From contig JAVBSL010000015.1 in assembly GCA_031556725.1 (NCBI GenBank), forward strand, positions 33,290 to 97,289: a stretch of DNA of 64,000 bases. Reading direction: 5' to 3'. The stretch is from UBA935 sp031556725 (lineage in GTDB: Bacteria; Bacillota; Clostridia; Lachnospirales; Lachnospiraceae). The notes below the pieces were generated by a model that had not been told where the DNA came from, did no database searches, and saw nothing but the letters and a program-made list of their open reading frames with translations. The first letter of the stretch is position 1; each line of letters starts with the position of its first letter. The position numbers were made by a program, and so were the translations under genes. Shown here in pieces: positions 7,506 to 18,400 of the stretch.

Positions 7506-9098
7506 ATGGCACAGAAGAATATTTCTATATATATTACAAGCGACGTAATCCGGATGTGTGAGGTGGAAAAATCCGGTGCAAATATATTTGTAAATCGGGT
7601 ATTTGAAACACGTACACCGGATGATAGTGTGGAAGACGGTTTGATTGTCGATGTGGAGAAGGTGGCAGTAGCCATTCAACGGGTATTAAGTGACAATCAG
7701 ATTAAGAAAGCCAAAATTGTTTTTACGGTTTTTTCCAGAAAGATAGCCAATAAAGAAATTGAACTTCCGTATGTGAGCAATACCGCTAAAATAGAAGAGA
7801 TGATTGCTTCCAATGTAGAAGATTATTTTCCGATGGGAAATATGTCAGAATACATCCTTCGCCATACGATTTTGGACAAGGTGGAAGTCGAAGATCGAAA
7901 ATTCTACAAGATTTCGGTGGTAGCTGTGCAGAAGGAACTGGTAAAATCTTATTATGAATTAGGTAAATCTCTTAAAATGCCGGTTGCGACGGTGGATTAT
8001 CAGGTAAATAGTTTATATAATTTAATGAGAAGACAAGCCAAGCAGGGGATTTCACTGATTTTACAGATGGATAATGATGTCACCCATGTGAATATTATGA
8101 ATGGAGCCACACAATTGTTCAGACGATCCATTCCTTTTGGCAGTGATACATTGATTCAGGCACTGGCAACGGATAAAGGGATAGAAGTAAGCCAGGCGGA
8201 AGAGATGTTTCACGATGCCAGAGCATTGGATAAAAGTCTGAGTCTTAGTGAATATACAGAACTGATTAAGGATTTTTCATCAGCAATTACCAGAGTTGTG
8301 GAGTTTTACACTACCAAAAATCCAGAACTGATGATAGAACATGCTAAATTATATGGTGTGGGAGCTGAATTAATTGGACTGGGTAGTGTTTTGGGCAAAG
8401 AACTGGGAGTGGAAATTGAAACCATTCTGAATTTGAATTGTGTACAGATCAAAAAGAAGAATGTATATGGTTTATTATCCAGCCAACTATCCGCTTACCT
8501 GCCGAATATCGGAGCCATGATGCATTCTCTGGATTTGCGGATAGAGGATGAAGAAAACCGTAAGACAGGAATCGGATACGGATTATTTTATGCTTTAATA
8601 GGTATATCGGCATTTGTTTCGGTAGGACTTTCCGGTTTTACTGTTTTTCAGATGATAGAGCAGCAGAAGGAAGTGTTATATTTAGTAGAAAGTATTGAAA
8701 AATTAAAGGTTGCTGAGGATATTTACATTTCCTATATGAATGCCAAGAATTATTTTGATGTGGTAGCGTCCTTTGATGATCTAACAAAAAATGATAATGA
8801 AGCGTTATACTCATTTGTTTTGAATTTGGAGGAGATAATGCCGGAGAGTGTGGGCATCGTTTCCCTTAACTCTAAAGACGGTGAAATCAGCATGTCCGGT
8901 ATGGCATCCGGTAAAGAACCGATAGCGATGTTCGTGATGGAGTTGAAGAAGCTTCCTTATGTATCTAATGTCAGAGTGAAAGATATCAGAGACACTTATG
9001 ATGAATACTCCAGTGCCAATTCGGTATTCAATATAGAATTTCAGATACATATGATGGAAGAAGAAATGGAAGAAGAACCGGAAGGAGGGGAGCAATAA
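7506..9098 (+). CDS. Fused PilM-PilN type IV pilus assembly protein
   Basis: The 530-residue product joins two proteins that are separate in most pilus systems. Residues 1 to about 345 match PilM, an actin-like cytoplasmic ATPase (opening ISIYITSDVIRMCEVE, later QMDNDVTHVNIMNG and FGSDTLIQALA). A transmembrane segment follows near residues 358-383, then a PilN-like periplasmic-type part with a helical stretch and a closing fold (PESVGIVSLNSKDGEISMSG, FVMELKKLPYVSNVRV). In known systems PilM binds the N-terminal tail of PilN, so a fusion fixes this contact. ATG 7506 is chosen because GGAGG lies at 7496-7500; a GTG at 7494 overlaps that site. The stop overlaps the next start (TAATG), indicating coupling to the PilO-like gene. 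Confidence 0.85.
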   Translation: MAQKNISIYITSDVIRMCEVEKSGANIFVNRVFETRTPDDSVEDGLIVDVEKVAVAIQRVLSDNQIKKAKIVFTVFSRKIANKEIELPYVSNTAKIEEMIASNVEDYFPMGNMSEYILRHTILDKVEVEDRKFYKISVVAVQKELVKSYYELGKSLKMPVATVDYQVNSLYNLMRRQAKQGISLILQMDNDVTHVNIMNGATQLFRRSIPFGSDTLIQALATDKGIEVSQAEEMFHDARALDKSLSLSEYTELIKDFSSAITRVVEFYTTKNPELMIEHAKLYGVGAELIGLGSVLGKELGVEIETILNLNCVQIKKKNVYGLLSSQLSAYLPNIGAMMHSLDLRIEDEENRKTGIGYGLFYALIGISAFVSVGLSGFTVFQMIEQQKEVLYLVESIEKLKVAEDIYISYMNAKNYFDVVASFDDLTKNDNEALYSFVLNLEEIMPESVGIVSLNSKDGEISMSGMASGKEPIAMFVMELKKLPYVSNVRVKDIRDTYDEYSSANSVFNIEFQIHMMEEEMEEEPEGGEQ

Positions 9099-10255
9099 TG
9101 AAAATCAGTGAACGCGACAAAAAATTATTGCTTATACTTCTGATCGTAGCAATTCTCTTCTTACCCTACTTTTTCTTTATTCAACCATCTATGGATAAGA
9201 TGGAGGAAATCGATAAGGAAATTACGGAATTACGGAGTGTGAAAAGCCAACTGGATCAGTGGGCGGTGAATGCGGAGTACTATAAAACAGAAGTGGAGCG
9301 CATGGCAGTAGAAAAGGAAACTATATTTCAGAAGTATCCCTCCGGATTATCTCAGGAAGCCAGCATACTGTTTATTGATCAAACCGAAAAGACTATTCCC
9401 ATCAGTTTATATCAAGTGTCTTTTGGTGAAGATGTGGCGGCTCAGATTACTTCCGAAGCTGATAAAGAACAGATCCAGGCAGTGGAAGAAGCAACTGGGG
9501 ATCATACAGATATGGAGGTTATCGCAGATACAACCGAGACAACTTCTCTTGGCGGTGGCTTACAGGGAATAGCAACCTCTTCGCAGTTTACATTTTCAGC
9601 AGGCTATGAAGAGTTTAAAGCCTTTTTGGACTATATTGCTAACTACCGTGAGCGGATGGTGATCACAGAGTTAAATGCAGACTATTCGGTGGAGATGCAA
9701 ACTGTAGAGGGAAGCTTCAAGCTGTTACAGTATGCCATAGCCGGTGAAACGAGAGAGCCGGTGAAGGTGATGGAACCTAATCGGTTGCAAGGTACAAGCA
9801 ATGTATTTATGCAGGCGGCAGGTAATTTTGGCGAGGCAGATCAAGCCGGAGAACCGGCGGATTTCTTTCTGATGCTGAGTCAGCCTGAAGCTATTATGGA
9901 AGCTAAAATTATCGGAAAATCCGGTGATACATCAGAAAAGACTTATCTTGTCAGTGATGACAATTCAGAACAGGAAGTAACGATTACCTTTGAGGGTGAC
10001 GCGGGAACTTATACCGCATCTTATTCCATTGGGAAAAAGGCTTATGAAGGTGACAAAATTACTTTTACCAAGGAAGGGGCAATTTATTTCGAAATCTTAA
10101 GTTCCCCCCGGGTGGGAAGTGATGATAAGGTGGCAGCTAAGGTCAGTGTGATAAACAAGACGGACGTTAATGTGAATGTGAGGGTTTTGGAGGATGATAA
10201 GGAAAAACCGCGCGTGAATATTATGGGAAAAACGGGAGCTGTTCTGGTAAAATGA
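9098..10255 (+). CDS. PilO-like type IV pilus alignment protein
   Basis: The 385-residue product has a short cytoplasmic start, one membrane helix (about residues 9-28), and a following helical region (MDKMEEIDKEITELRSVKSQ) as in PilO, which pairs with PilN to link the platform to the outer parts. A ferredoxin-like core is plausible around residues 85-225. It is longer than typical PilO (about 200 residues); the last 150 residues, rich in beta-type sequence, are extra and unrecognised. Position directly after PilMN supports the assignment. The gene overlaps both neighbours by a few bases (ATGA junction with the next gene). Confidence 0.75.
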   Translation: MKISERDKKLLLILLIVAILFLPYFFFIQPSMDKMEEIDKEITELRSVKSQLDQWAVNAEYYKTEVERMAVEKETIFQKYPSGLSQEASILFIDQTEKTIPISLYQVSFGEDVAAQITSEADKEQIQAVEEATGDHTDMEVIADTTETTSLGGGLQGIATSSQFTFSAGYEEFKAFLDYIANYRERMVITELNADYSVEMQTVEGSFKLLQYAIAGETREPVKVMEPNRLQGTSNVFMQAAGNFGEADQAGEPADFFLMLSQPEAIMEAKIIGKSGDTSEKTYLVSDDNSEQEVTITFEGDAGTYTASYSIGKKAYEGDKITFTKEGAIYFEILSSPRVGSDDKVAAKVSVINKTDVNVNVRVLEDDKEKPRVNIMGKTGAVLVK

Positions 10256-11583
10256 AGAAATTGAAAAGCAAAAGGCGGTTGAAAATGGAAAATCGGGGCT
10301 TCAGTTTGGTGGAAGTCCTGGTTTGTGTTGCCATTTTGGCAATTTTTTGTATTCCGCTTTTTCGCGGGTTTCGATTATCGGCATTTAATAACAATAAAGC
10401 GCATCATACCCAGGAAGCGACGGCTTATGCCCAAAAAACGCTGGAAACAGTCAAGCGTATGCGGATTGATTTGAAAGAAATGAATAATATAGAAGGGCAA
10501 TTGTTTGATCTGCTAGAAGATACTTCAATAGGCACTCCGGCAACTTCGGAAGTTGTGCTGATTGATACGGATTTGCGTGATACTTTTGATGCATATAGGG
10601 GGAAAGCAGAATATAACTCGCTGTTTACAGTAGTGCAATTTAAAAAAGAAAATATGAATATTGGTGGTAGGGAATATGATGTGGTAGTTACCATGGATCC
10701 GCGCCCCTATAGCTTCAATAAGGGGGCTGATATCCCGGCAGAAGAGGAAACCGCTGCCGATGATGCTAATGTGTATGCCGTAGCATCTGTCAACGAAATC
10801 GATGGGATGAAATTTCCTTTGATTACAGATGAAATCAATCGTTATGATGACAGTATTTTAGATACCTTCCTGGCTCGCGCAGTAGCTATTAAAAAGCAGG
10901 GAGAGGCAGATGCTTTTGGTGGTAATAAGCAAGCGATATATCGAAAATTACAGAAAAAAATAATGGTGAGTATTGATGCCGATAGCGGGGGCAATACAGT
11001 TCAGGTTATCTGTGATGTAGAATACAAAGTTGATGGTTTTGATTTTACACAAGTCTATAATGTTTACAATAGTAGCTTCCCATTGGATTGTGGTAAATCC
11101 TGTGTGGATGCATCTCATGATGAAAAGCATTTTACCGGTTGGAAAACCGGTGGTAAGATTTATATTTTTGCCAAGGCTTATCGGGATCAGGGGAGTTATG
11201 TGGGGGAACACATCTTAAGCAACGAAGTAGAGATAAAAAGTAGTGGTGTAGGTAATCATCTACTGGATGTATATCTGATACGTGGCAATTACGATATGAA
11301 AAGCGATAATTTCAGTGCGGTCAATATTGATGGAAATAATTATTCCACAGTTCCCTATACCGACAGCAATCCATTAACAGGGGAAAAAAGATATGGCGAT
11401 ATTCAGTTTCATACTAATATCAAAGGCTTGCTATCAGATCTGACATTATCTCCTTCAGATATGGTCGAAACAGTAGGAGAAGAAAAACCGCGACTACGAA
11501 GTTATGAGGTAACTGTAAGGTTGACCGAAAGCGACAGCGGTGAATTGGCGGCAGAAGTGACCTCAACAAAAAGAGTAACGTAA
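10252..11583 (+). CDS. Large prepilin-like protein
   Basis: The 443-residue protein begins with a basic leader and the prepilin motif NRG then FSLVEVLVCVAILAIFCIP; cleavage is expected after G16 and Glu5 of the mature part is present. An internal ATG at codon 12 would give a shorter leader but has no ribosome site. The body of about 400 residues is far larger than a standard pilin and rich in Asp, Asn and Thr, suggesting a beta-rich surface domain; a CGKSC pair near residue 280 might form a disulphide. It is a probable minor pilin or tip-type subunit. No specific family is recognised. Confidence 0.8.
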   Translation: MKKLKSKRRLKMENRGFSLVEVLVCVAILAIFCIPLFRGFRLSAFNNNKAHHTQEATAYAQKTLETVKRMRIDLKEMNNIEGQLFDLLEDTSIGTPATSEVVLIDTDLRDTFDAYRGKAEYNSLFTVVQFKKENMNIGGREYDVVVTMDPRPYSFNKGADIPAEEETAADDANVYAVASVNEIDGMKFPLITDEINRYDDSILDTFLARAVAIKKQGEADAFGGNKQAIYRKLQKKIMVSIDADSGGNTVQVICDVEYKVDGFDFTQVYNVYNSSFPLDCGKSCVDASHDEKHFTGWKTGGKIYIFAKAYRDQGSYVGEHILSNEVEIKSSGVGNHLLDVYLIRGNYDMKSDNFSAVNIDGNNYSTVPYTDSNPLTGEKRYGDIQFHTNIKGLLSDLTLSPSDMVETVGEEKPRLRSYEVTVRLTESDSGELAAEVTSTKRVT

Positions 11584-11608
11584 CGTGCCTAACGCATGGG
11601 GAGGGTAC

Positions 11609-14116
11609 ATGAGAAAACAGAATCAGAAAAGAAAAATAATTTTACTGGACAATTCCGGTTCTACCTTTATCGTCGTGATGGTAGCAGTGGGCTTTTTGAT
11701 GGTGCTGGCCACCATTATTCTGGCCGTCAGTACCGCAAATGTCCGGATGAAACAGGTAGAATATGTGGCAAAGCAAAATTTCTATACAGATGAAATCGTT
11801 TTAGATGATATTTATCATGGTATCGGAAAGGTGTCTTCAGACTTTTTATCAAAGTCTTATGTGGAAGTGTTGGCGGAAATAGAAGTGTTAGATGATGCGG
11901 GAATAGGGAAATATCCCAACCAACAAGCGGCATTTGATGCTTTTTCCACTAAGTTTGTTGATCGGCTGAAGGATCATTATGGAGAGAATGGGCGTCCCCT
12001 CAATGAAAAAGCGGAAGCGTACCTGCAGTCCTATATTACCTTGCCTGATTCGGGAACAGTTTCCAGTATCGAGGTAGAAGATAATGGCGAAATAGAGATT
12101 ATCAATGATGCCGGAATTCCATATCAGTATGTGTTCAGGGATGTGATGGTTAAATATCTGATAACGGATGGCGGTGCAAGAAACGGATATGAAGCCACAA
12201 TTACAACAGATATTGTAGTCGAAGTACCTTATATCAACTTTTTCCAGGATACTTCCCGTATTTTGGATTATGCTCTGGTAAGCAATGAAGGTATTTACTT
12301 TAGGGACGGTGAAAGGGACGTATATGGTAATGTTTATGCCGGAATCAGTCAGAGTGAAACGACGAGTAATTTGCAGGATTATCGTGACGTAGGAGTATAC
12401 GGTGGTTTGAATTTTTATAATGCAAAGACGATTTTTGAAAGCAATTATTTGATTTCTAAAGGTGATATCAATGTCCATAGCTCTGATTTAACTATAGGTA
12501 ACACACAATCCATGGCGGATACACAGGTTTGGGCAGAGTCCATCCGAACGGTGGAGGATGAAAATTACAATACAGCATTAACGGAAGGAGCATCCACCAT
12601 AGACATTACCGGTAACATGTACGTGGCAAATGACCTGGAATTAAATGCCAGAGGAAGTGAAGTTGCTTTAAGCGGCGCTTATTATGGATATAATACCGGT
12701 CGTCTTGACGGCTATAAAACATGGGAAAGTAAAGGTGAACGGGCAGCGAAATATACAACGAAAGATCATACCAACAGCAGTGCGATGATTATCAATGGTA
12801 AAAATTCCGTTTTGGATATCAGTAAACTGAATACAATGATTATTGCTGGGGTGGCTTATATAGATATGGCCTCCAAAGCATATAATGCAACAACAGGACA
12901 GCCCAATGAACTGGTTAATCCGGTAGTAGAGTATGCCACCGGTGAGTCATTGGCACTGAAGGCCAACCAATATATGTATTTGGCACCTGCTTCCTGTCTG
13001 ACCACCACCAACCCGGTCAAGGCCGCTGATGCTCCGCCGCTTGCGGAGGTGTGGCCGGAAGGTACTATGGATACCTGGTTCGGGTTCAGTTTCGGTAGTT
13101 ATGTGGATAAGGATCATCCGATTATTGAAAGGGATGTTCTAAATCGAGCAACAGGTGTAACCTACAGGTACTATTATCTGAATTTTCCACCTGGTAAACA
13201 GGAGGAATATGCCAGCTTTATTTTAAACATGCAGGATCCGGAAAATCTTGGAAGCATGGATTCGGATTTACTGTTAAAATATCAATATGATAAGTTTACA
13301 CCATTACAGCAAAAAGATATTTGGAATATCAAGAAATCTTTACAGGGGCGTGTGGATGCAACAGGCGTTGAAGTTGTTGGAATTGATAATATTTATATTC
13401 CGGGTGACGAAACTACAGCGAAGATATATACCAGAGGTACCATGGTCAGAGTGTCGGGAACGGCGGTAGATAATCCGCTGGTTCCGGAAGAAAATTTATT
13501 ATCAGCAGATTATATTGCCAGTATTGATAGTAATTTACATAAACATTATATCCATTTATATGAATCGCTGAATGCGAAAGAGAGTATTTCCCTAACCTCC
13601 AATCCAGGTGATATTGAACCCAGTGATTTCGATGAGTGGGGGAAGAATACTCTTCCGGCATCGTACTTTGTAGACTTCACTAATACGGGATTGAAAAGTG
13701 CCGGATCGCCGACACCCCCTTCTTATCGGGACAGTCATTATAAAACAGTTATTGCCACCGGAAATGCCCCCGATGTAACTACTAATTTTGAAGGTATTAT
13801 TATCTGTGGCGGGGATGTCACGATACAAAATGGAGCCAGTGTAAAAGGCTTGATTATTGCCGGAGGCAAGATTTACATCCAGGGAAATGGAAAAATTGAA
13901 GCCAGCCGTTCGGTAGTGCAGACAATTTTGAATGAAGAGATGCGGGAAGAGTCTAAGAAAAAGGATGCAACTGAGGCAAACAAAGCCTATGCAATAACTT
14001 ATTTGAAGGATATTAAATTTAGTTACTCAGGCACGGATAATACCCATAGAATCAGCGGAACCGATTATACAGAATATATGAGCTATGCAAACTGGAGAAA
14101 AGGTGAAATCGAATAG
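11609..14116 (+). CDS. PilX-like large pilus-cluster protein with predicted beta-solenoid
   Basis: The 835-residue product has a basic N-terminus and a single hydrophobic segment (GSTFIVVMVAVGFLMVLATI, about residues 18-38) followed by a helix, as in PilX/minor-pilin N-termini, but it lacks the G-FxxxE prepilin cleavage pattern. The long body has many short hydrophobic-polar repeats, for example GNMYVANDLELNARGSEVAL and, near the C-terminus, VTIQNGASVKGLIIAGGKIY, that resemble the rungs of a right-handed beta-solenoid or bactofilin-like fold. It therefore may be an exposed structural or adhesive component. ATG 11609 is chosen because GGGGAGGG lies just upstream; a GTG 24 bases earlier overlaps that site. 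The function is unknown. Confidence 0.65.
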   Translation: MRKQNQKRKIILLDNSGSTFIVVMVAVGFLMVLATIILAVSTANVRMKQVEYVAKQNFYTDEIVLDDIYHGIGKVSSDFLSKSYVEVLAEIEVLDDAGIGKYPNQQAAFDAFSTKFVDRLKDHYGENGRPLNEKAEAYLQSYITLPDSGTVSSIEVEDNGEIEIINDAGIPYQYVFRDVMVKYLITDGGARNGYEATITTDIVVEVPYINFFQDTSRILDYALVSNEGIYFRDGERDVYGNVYAGISQSETTSNLQDYRDVGVYGGLNFYNAKTIFESNYLISKGDINVHSSDLTIGNTQSMADTQVWAESIRTVEDENYNTALTEGASTIDITGNMYVANDLELNARGSEVALSGAYYGYNTGRLDGYKTWESKGERAAKYTTKDHTNSSAMIINGKNSVLDISKLNTMIIAGVAYIDMASKAYNATTGQPNELVNPVVEYATGESLALKANQYMYLAPASCLTTTNPVKAADAPPLAEVWPEGTMDTWFGFSFGSYVDKDHPIIERDVLNRATGVTYRYYYLNFPPGKQEEYASFILNMQDPENLGSMDSDLLLKYQYDKFTPLQQKDIWNIKKSLQGRVDATGVEVVGIDNIYIPGDETTAKIYTRGTMVRVSGTAVDNPLVPEENLLSADYIASIDSNLHKHYIHLYESLNAKESISLTSNPGDIEPSDFDEWGKNTLPASYFVDFTNTGLKSAGSPTPPSYRDSHYKTVIATGNAPDVTTNFEGIIICGGDVTIQNGASVKGLIIAGGKIYIQGNGKIEASRSVVQTILNEEMREESKKKDATEANKAYAITYLKDIKFSYSGTDNTHRISGTDYTEYMSYANWRKGEIE

Positions 14117-14117
14117 T

Positions 14118-14609
14118 ATGAAGAATAAGGGAATGACACTGGTGGAAATATTGGTGGTGACGGCCATATTAAGTATTATCGTAGGCCTTTCTGCTGTAAG
14201 TATATCTTTGGTTTTCAGCAGGGATGCAGAAGGGTGTGCCAAGACGATTAATATGGCTCTGGAAAGTGTACGCATGAGCGCCCTGTCGCAAAGGGGTGAC
14301 TTTACCCTGAGCATTAACAGTGTAAACAACCAATTGGTGACTATTGCCTCGGAAGGCCCCGTGACAACCAGTGAGGCTTTACAAAGGCAGGTGACGGTTT
14401 CTTTCCCGGATTTACCGGATGTAGAGGAACTTAGTATCGCTTTTGATAAATCTACCGGAAGGGTAACAAATGTTCGGACAGATGGAGCGGCGGTTACGCC
14501 TCCTCCCCAATTGATTCGGATTCGCTGCACCAATAACAGCGGCAGCAAAGTGGCCACAGTGACACTTGTGAGCAGTACAGGAAAGCATTATGTAGAATAT
14601 GGAAGCTAG
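14118..14609 (+). CDS. Prepilin-like protein (GspH/FimT-like)
   Basis: The 163-residue product starts MKNKG then MTLVEILVVTAILSIIVG, with cleavage expected after G5 and Glu5 in the mature protein. The following ALESVRMSALSQRGD and small beta-rich domain resemble GspH/FimT minor pilins, which prime fibre assembly. The frame is open further upstream to an ATG at 14085, inside the previous gene, but ATG 14118 gives the normal short leader; an AGGTGA at 14100-14105 is the only visible ribosome site. The gene begins one base after the stop of its neighbour, so translation is probably coupled. Confidence 0.8.
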   Translation: MKNKGMTLVEILVVTAILSIIVGLSAVSISLVFSRDAEGCAKTINMALESVRMSALSQRGDFTLSINSVNNQLVTIASEGPVTTSEALQRQVTVSFPDLPDVEELSIAFDKSTGRVTNVRTDGAAVTPPPQLIRIRCTNNSGSKVATVTLVSSTGKHYVEYGS

Positions 14610-14622
14610 ACAAGGGAGAGCT

Positions 14623-15426
14623 ATGAAGAGGAAAGATAACAGAGGCCTATCGTTAGTGGAATTATTGGTAGCCCTAGCCGTAAGTTCCATTGTACTGGTC
14701 GGTGTATCATATTTAATATTTACCAGTTTGAGGCTATATGGGACTGGTAATGCCAATGTGGAAATACAAAACGAGTCTCAAACCGTATTAAATCTGGTAT
14801 TGGATAATGTCATGGAGGCAACAGGGGTTTGTATGATAGTGCCGGATAGTGGTAATACGGATTTAATATTGCTAGGTGACTTCGTAGTATATGAATACGA
14901 TGATAAATACCGAGCAGTTTTTGTAGGTACAGCATTGGCCTATATGGAAGCAGTAAACGAAATGTATCTGATAGATGTAGCAGAAGCGGGACTGCCATTG
15001 CTAGGCGGTGGGGCAAACTATGCCAATTATTGTCTGTTGGTGGATGGCTGTGCCAGCAAAGAGGAAGCTGCCAGTGAGGGTCTGGCAAGGGTTCATGATT
15101 TCATATTTGGTGTGGGCGGAATGGATGCAGCAGCGAGATTGCCCTGGCTGATGGGACAATTTGTATCTTCCTGTCGTATAGTACCGGCTAATACAGCAGA
15201 TTTTATTGAAAAAAAACAGGAATACCTTAACGGAACCACAGAGTTTCAGTACTATTATACGGAGCCTTTTACGCTACAGGTGAATTTGGGTTTTGATCTT
15301 GTGTATAATAACAAGCATGTTACCCGCCGTCTGGAGGATGATGTGGCAGTGAGAAGCCGGATGAAAAGCATCTATATAGATATAGAAGATAAGGGCTGGG
15401 GAATGAAGGAATATAAGCATCAGTAA
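14623..15426 (+). CDS. Prepilin-like protein (PilW/GspJ-like)
   Basis: The 267-residue product starts MKRKDNRG then LSLVELLVALAVSSIVLVG, a standard class III signal with cleavage after G8. The length, an N-terminal helix followed by YLIFTSLRLYGTGNANVE, and the position after a GspH-like gene fit a PilW/GspJ-type minor pilin. GGGAG precedes ATG 14623; an in-frame ATG at 14599 overlaps the previous gene and gives an atypical leader. It is the fourth protein with a prepilin signal in this cluster. Confidence 0.8.
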   Translation: MKRKDNRGLSLVELLVALAVSSIVLVGVSYLIFTSLRLYGTGNANVEIQNESQTVLNLVLDNVMEATGVCMIVPDSGNTDLILLGDFVVYEYDDKYRAVFVGTALAYMEAVNEMYLIDVAEAGLPLLGGGANYANYCLLVDGCASKEEAASEGLARVHDFIFGVGGMDAAARLPWLMGQFVSSCRIVPANTADFIEKKQEYLNGTTEFQYYYTEPFTLQVNLGFDLVYNNKHVTRRLEDDVAVRSRMKSIYIDIEDKGWGMKEYKHQ

Positions 15427-15447
15427 AGGAATGTAGGAGGAATGTGG

Positions 15448-18400
15448 ATGAATAGCAAAAGTATCATTAAATATATTACTTTAGGCAGCATTGCCGCATT
15501 GTTGGTACTGGCGTTCCTTTTGCCGGTGGTAAGTAAAAAGAATGCCAGGGAAGAAACGGAAAGGACCTCTTTGATAGACGAATCGTTTGACAAGATTGAG
15601 TCTGAAGCTGTGCTAAGTCAAGAAAATGCAGTGAGGACATTTATTAATCAACCGCCTGCGTCACCTAATCCCGGTGAAAATAGAACAACTTTTCGGATTA
15701 TTGAAGTGATTCCCCATGATGCATGTTCGATTTTCCCCTTCTTAGTTGAGTGGGGTAATGATCCGTCTACGAAACGACCGATTAAGGAAGAGTATGATAA
15801 ATGGGTACCGATCGGGTATGAAGGACTTATGGCACTGTCAAGTACCGGTGGTGGTTCGTGGACAATGTTCGGCGATGATACATTTTATTCGCAATCAGCA
15901 CCGATTGTAAAGGACACCCTGCCGGACTACAACGTGCCGATGGGAAATTTGCAAAAGGCAGGCGTCTGGTATCGTTTGACGGATAGTGCAGAAAAGTTTG
16001 CAGTAGATAAAAAAAACGGAGTAAAATATAGCGGGTATTTTGAATATGTGGGAGCGGGAAAAGGACTTTATTATATTGCACCAACTTATGCAGCTGAAAA
16101 ATCAGATGGAGAGAATGAAATAAAAGGACTTCGTTATAAGTTGCAGGCGATTCCCCGGAAAGGTTCGGAAAAGGCCAAAGGAGAGTTGTATGTAAAATCC
16201 CCGGCATATTATCGCGCCAAAGAACATATAGGGGATGCCTATGTGGCAGGTGCAGTATGTAACACTGAAAACAACTATGATTTGTCCTTTGAAAAAGCCC
16301 AAATGGGAGAATATAGGGTTGATTTTAAAAAATTGGCATTTGCCGAAGCAGGCGGAACGGGTTTCGATTATATATTAAGTGTTGAAGATCCGGATACTTG
16401 GATTAAAGGATTTCGCTTTTTTAAGGGAGGAAATTATGCTGTTAAAAAGGCGGTTGCTAAACCAGGAAGTGGGAAATACGTCCGCGTGGAACATACTGTT
16501 TATACCGATAACTATAAGGATGATAGTTTGACGTTAGGGAACGGTTATTTTAGATTATATGAGAGCAATGATACGGCTCCCAGATATGATGTAACCTTTG
16601 AAGAAGTTACTTATGGAAAGGGGAACTATTGTGCCAATGCACCAACAGCAGCAGAATGGGAGGAAACAGGAACTCCGGGAGATCCCAATTATCTCGCATT
16701 ACAGAAATGTTTTTTTGTATATCAGGGGGAAGGTAAGGGAACGTATAAGCTGCTTTTTCGCTATGCGGGTGCACCAAAAACCGGAGAAACGTTTGTAAGA
16801 TATACGGAGGAACTCATAAGGGTAACCTATAAAGATGAAAATGGCGAAGGTGCTTATCATTTGACAGCAACTGAAAAGGACAACACTACAAAGCCTGGGG
16901 AGGAGTCCAAACCGATATATGCCGATCCCAAGATAGATCTTAATACATCCGGTGAACCTTTGGATTATGCAAATGCAATCACCAAAATTGACCACTATAA
17001 TATCGTATGTGCGGGAACAGATAATACCCAATACGGAGGCCGAGGCGTTATGCAGGGTGCTCAGGGTGATTCCTACGGAGTAGAAAAAGGGGGGTGGGTA
17101 TTTCATGAAGAAAAGGTTCTTAGCAAATCAGATTTAACCTTATTAAGTAAGATACATAAGAACTATGAAGGACAAAATAGTAATCAGAATGGATATATTC
17201 CCATAGGTACCAAAATCTATGTCAGGAGTCAGGAACTGCGATTACGACATTATTATCGAAACACATTTATTAATAATGAGTGGTTTAAGCTGCTTTGTTA
17301 TGCTGTTCATCCAAAGGATGCGACGCAATCATACGGAGTAATGATTGACGGAGTAGGGTATGATCACAGCAAATCCGGAGCGGATAATCTGGTGGCTGCT
17401 CAGGACATTCTTAAGGCTTTTAACGATAAATACCGGATTGAAGTGGTTCAGATTACCTTGGATCAACTGACCCCGGAGAAGGTGAAAAGTGCGGATTTGC
17501 TTTATATTGCCAAAACTCCGGCAATCAACGGTTTACGGACTAAGTGGAGTGAGATTAGCAAAGCGCGGGAAGATTATGGTGAAGAACCGCTGGTACCATG
17601 GCCGTGGCCGGACGCAGATACATACCCCTTGTCGGCGGTAGGGGATATTGATATTCGAACACTGATGACGATTTACGATGAATGCATTACCAAAAAAAGT
17701 GTGGCGTTGATGTTGGATGGTAGTTTTGACGGAAGTGCCAGTGGTGACAACAGAATCGAAAAGAATATAACTAAATTGTATTATTTGATGAATTTCTTTG
17801 TGGAAGCACAAAATTTTCAGTATTTTATGCCGGATATGTATCCAAGTATAGCCAAAGAGGAATATACAAAGATTCATGGAAATACCGATACAACCGATGG
17901 TGGTGTGGCAACATTGGATGCCTATAAAACTATATGGAGTGATGTTCCTGATTGGACCACCAGTGACTTATATAATATTGTATTTGTTGATAATGAACGC
18001 ACGGAAAAAAATGTGTCGGCCTGGAATACAAGCGATATTATGGGGCATTTTAAAGTGTTTTACACCAAAGAAAATATTGGTACTACCAAAAAGGAAACGC
18101 CGTTTCCTTTCCGTTACAACATGACAGAAGCTTGGGGGCATGTGGCTGATGGTGAAACCAAACTGACTTTGGGTATGTGGATGGTAGATTACTTTTTCTC
18201 AGCAAATAAGAATGGAAATATTTGGAAAATATTAAATAACAGAGACATTGATGATTACCAGATTGTGGTAGAGCCTTTAAATGCCGAAGTTGTTGCGTCG
18301 GCAGATGGCAGCATTAGAAGGAGGGTCATCTTTGCAGATGAAATGGATCTGAAGTCTTTTGAAATCGCTTATAAAGTTTTTGCTATGGGAACTATAAAAA

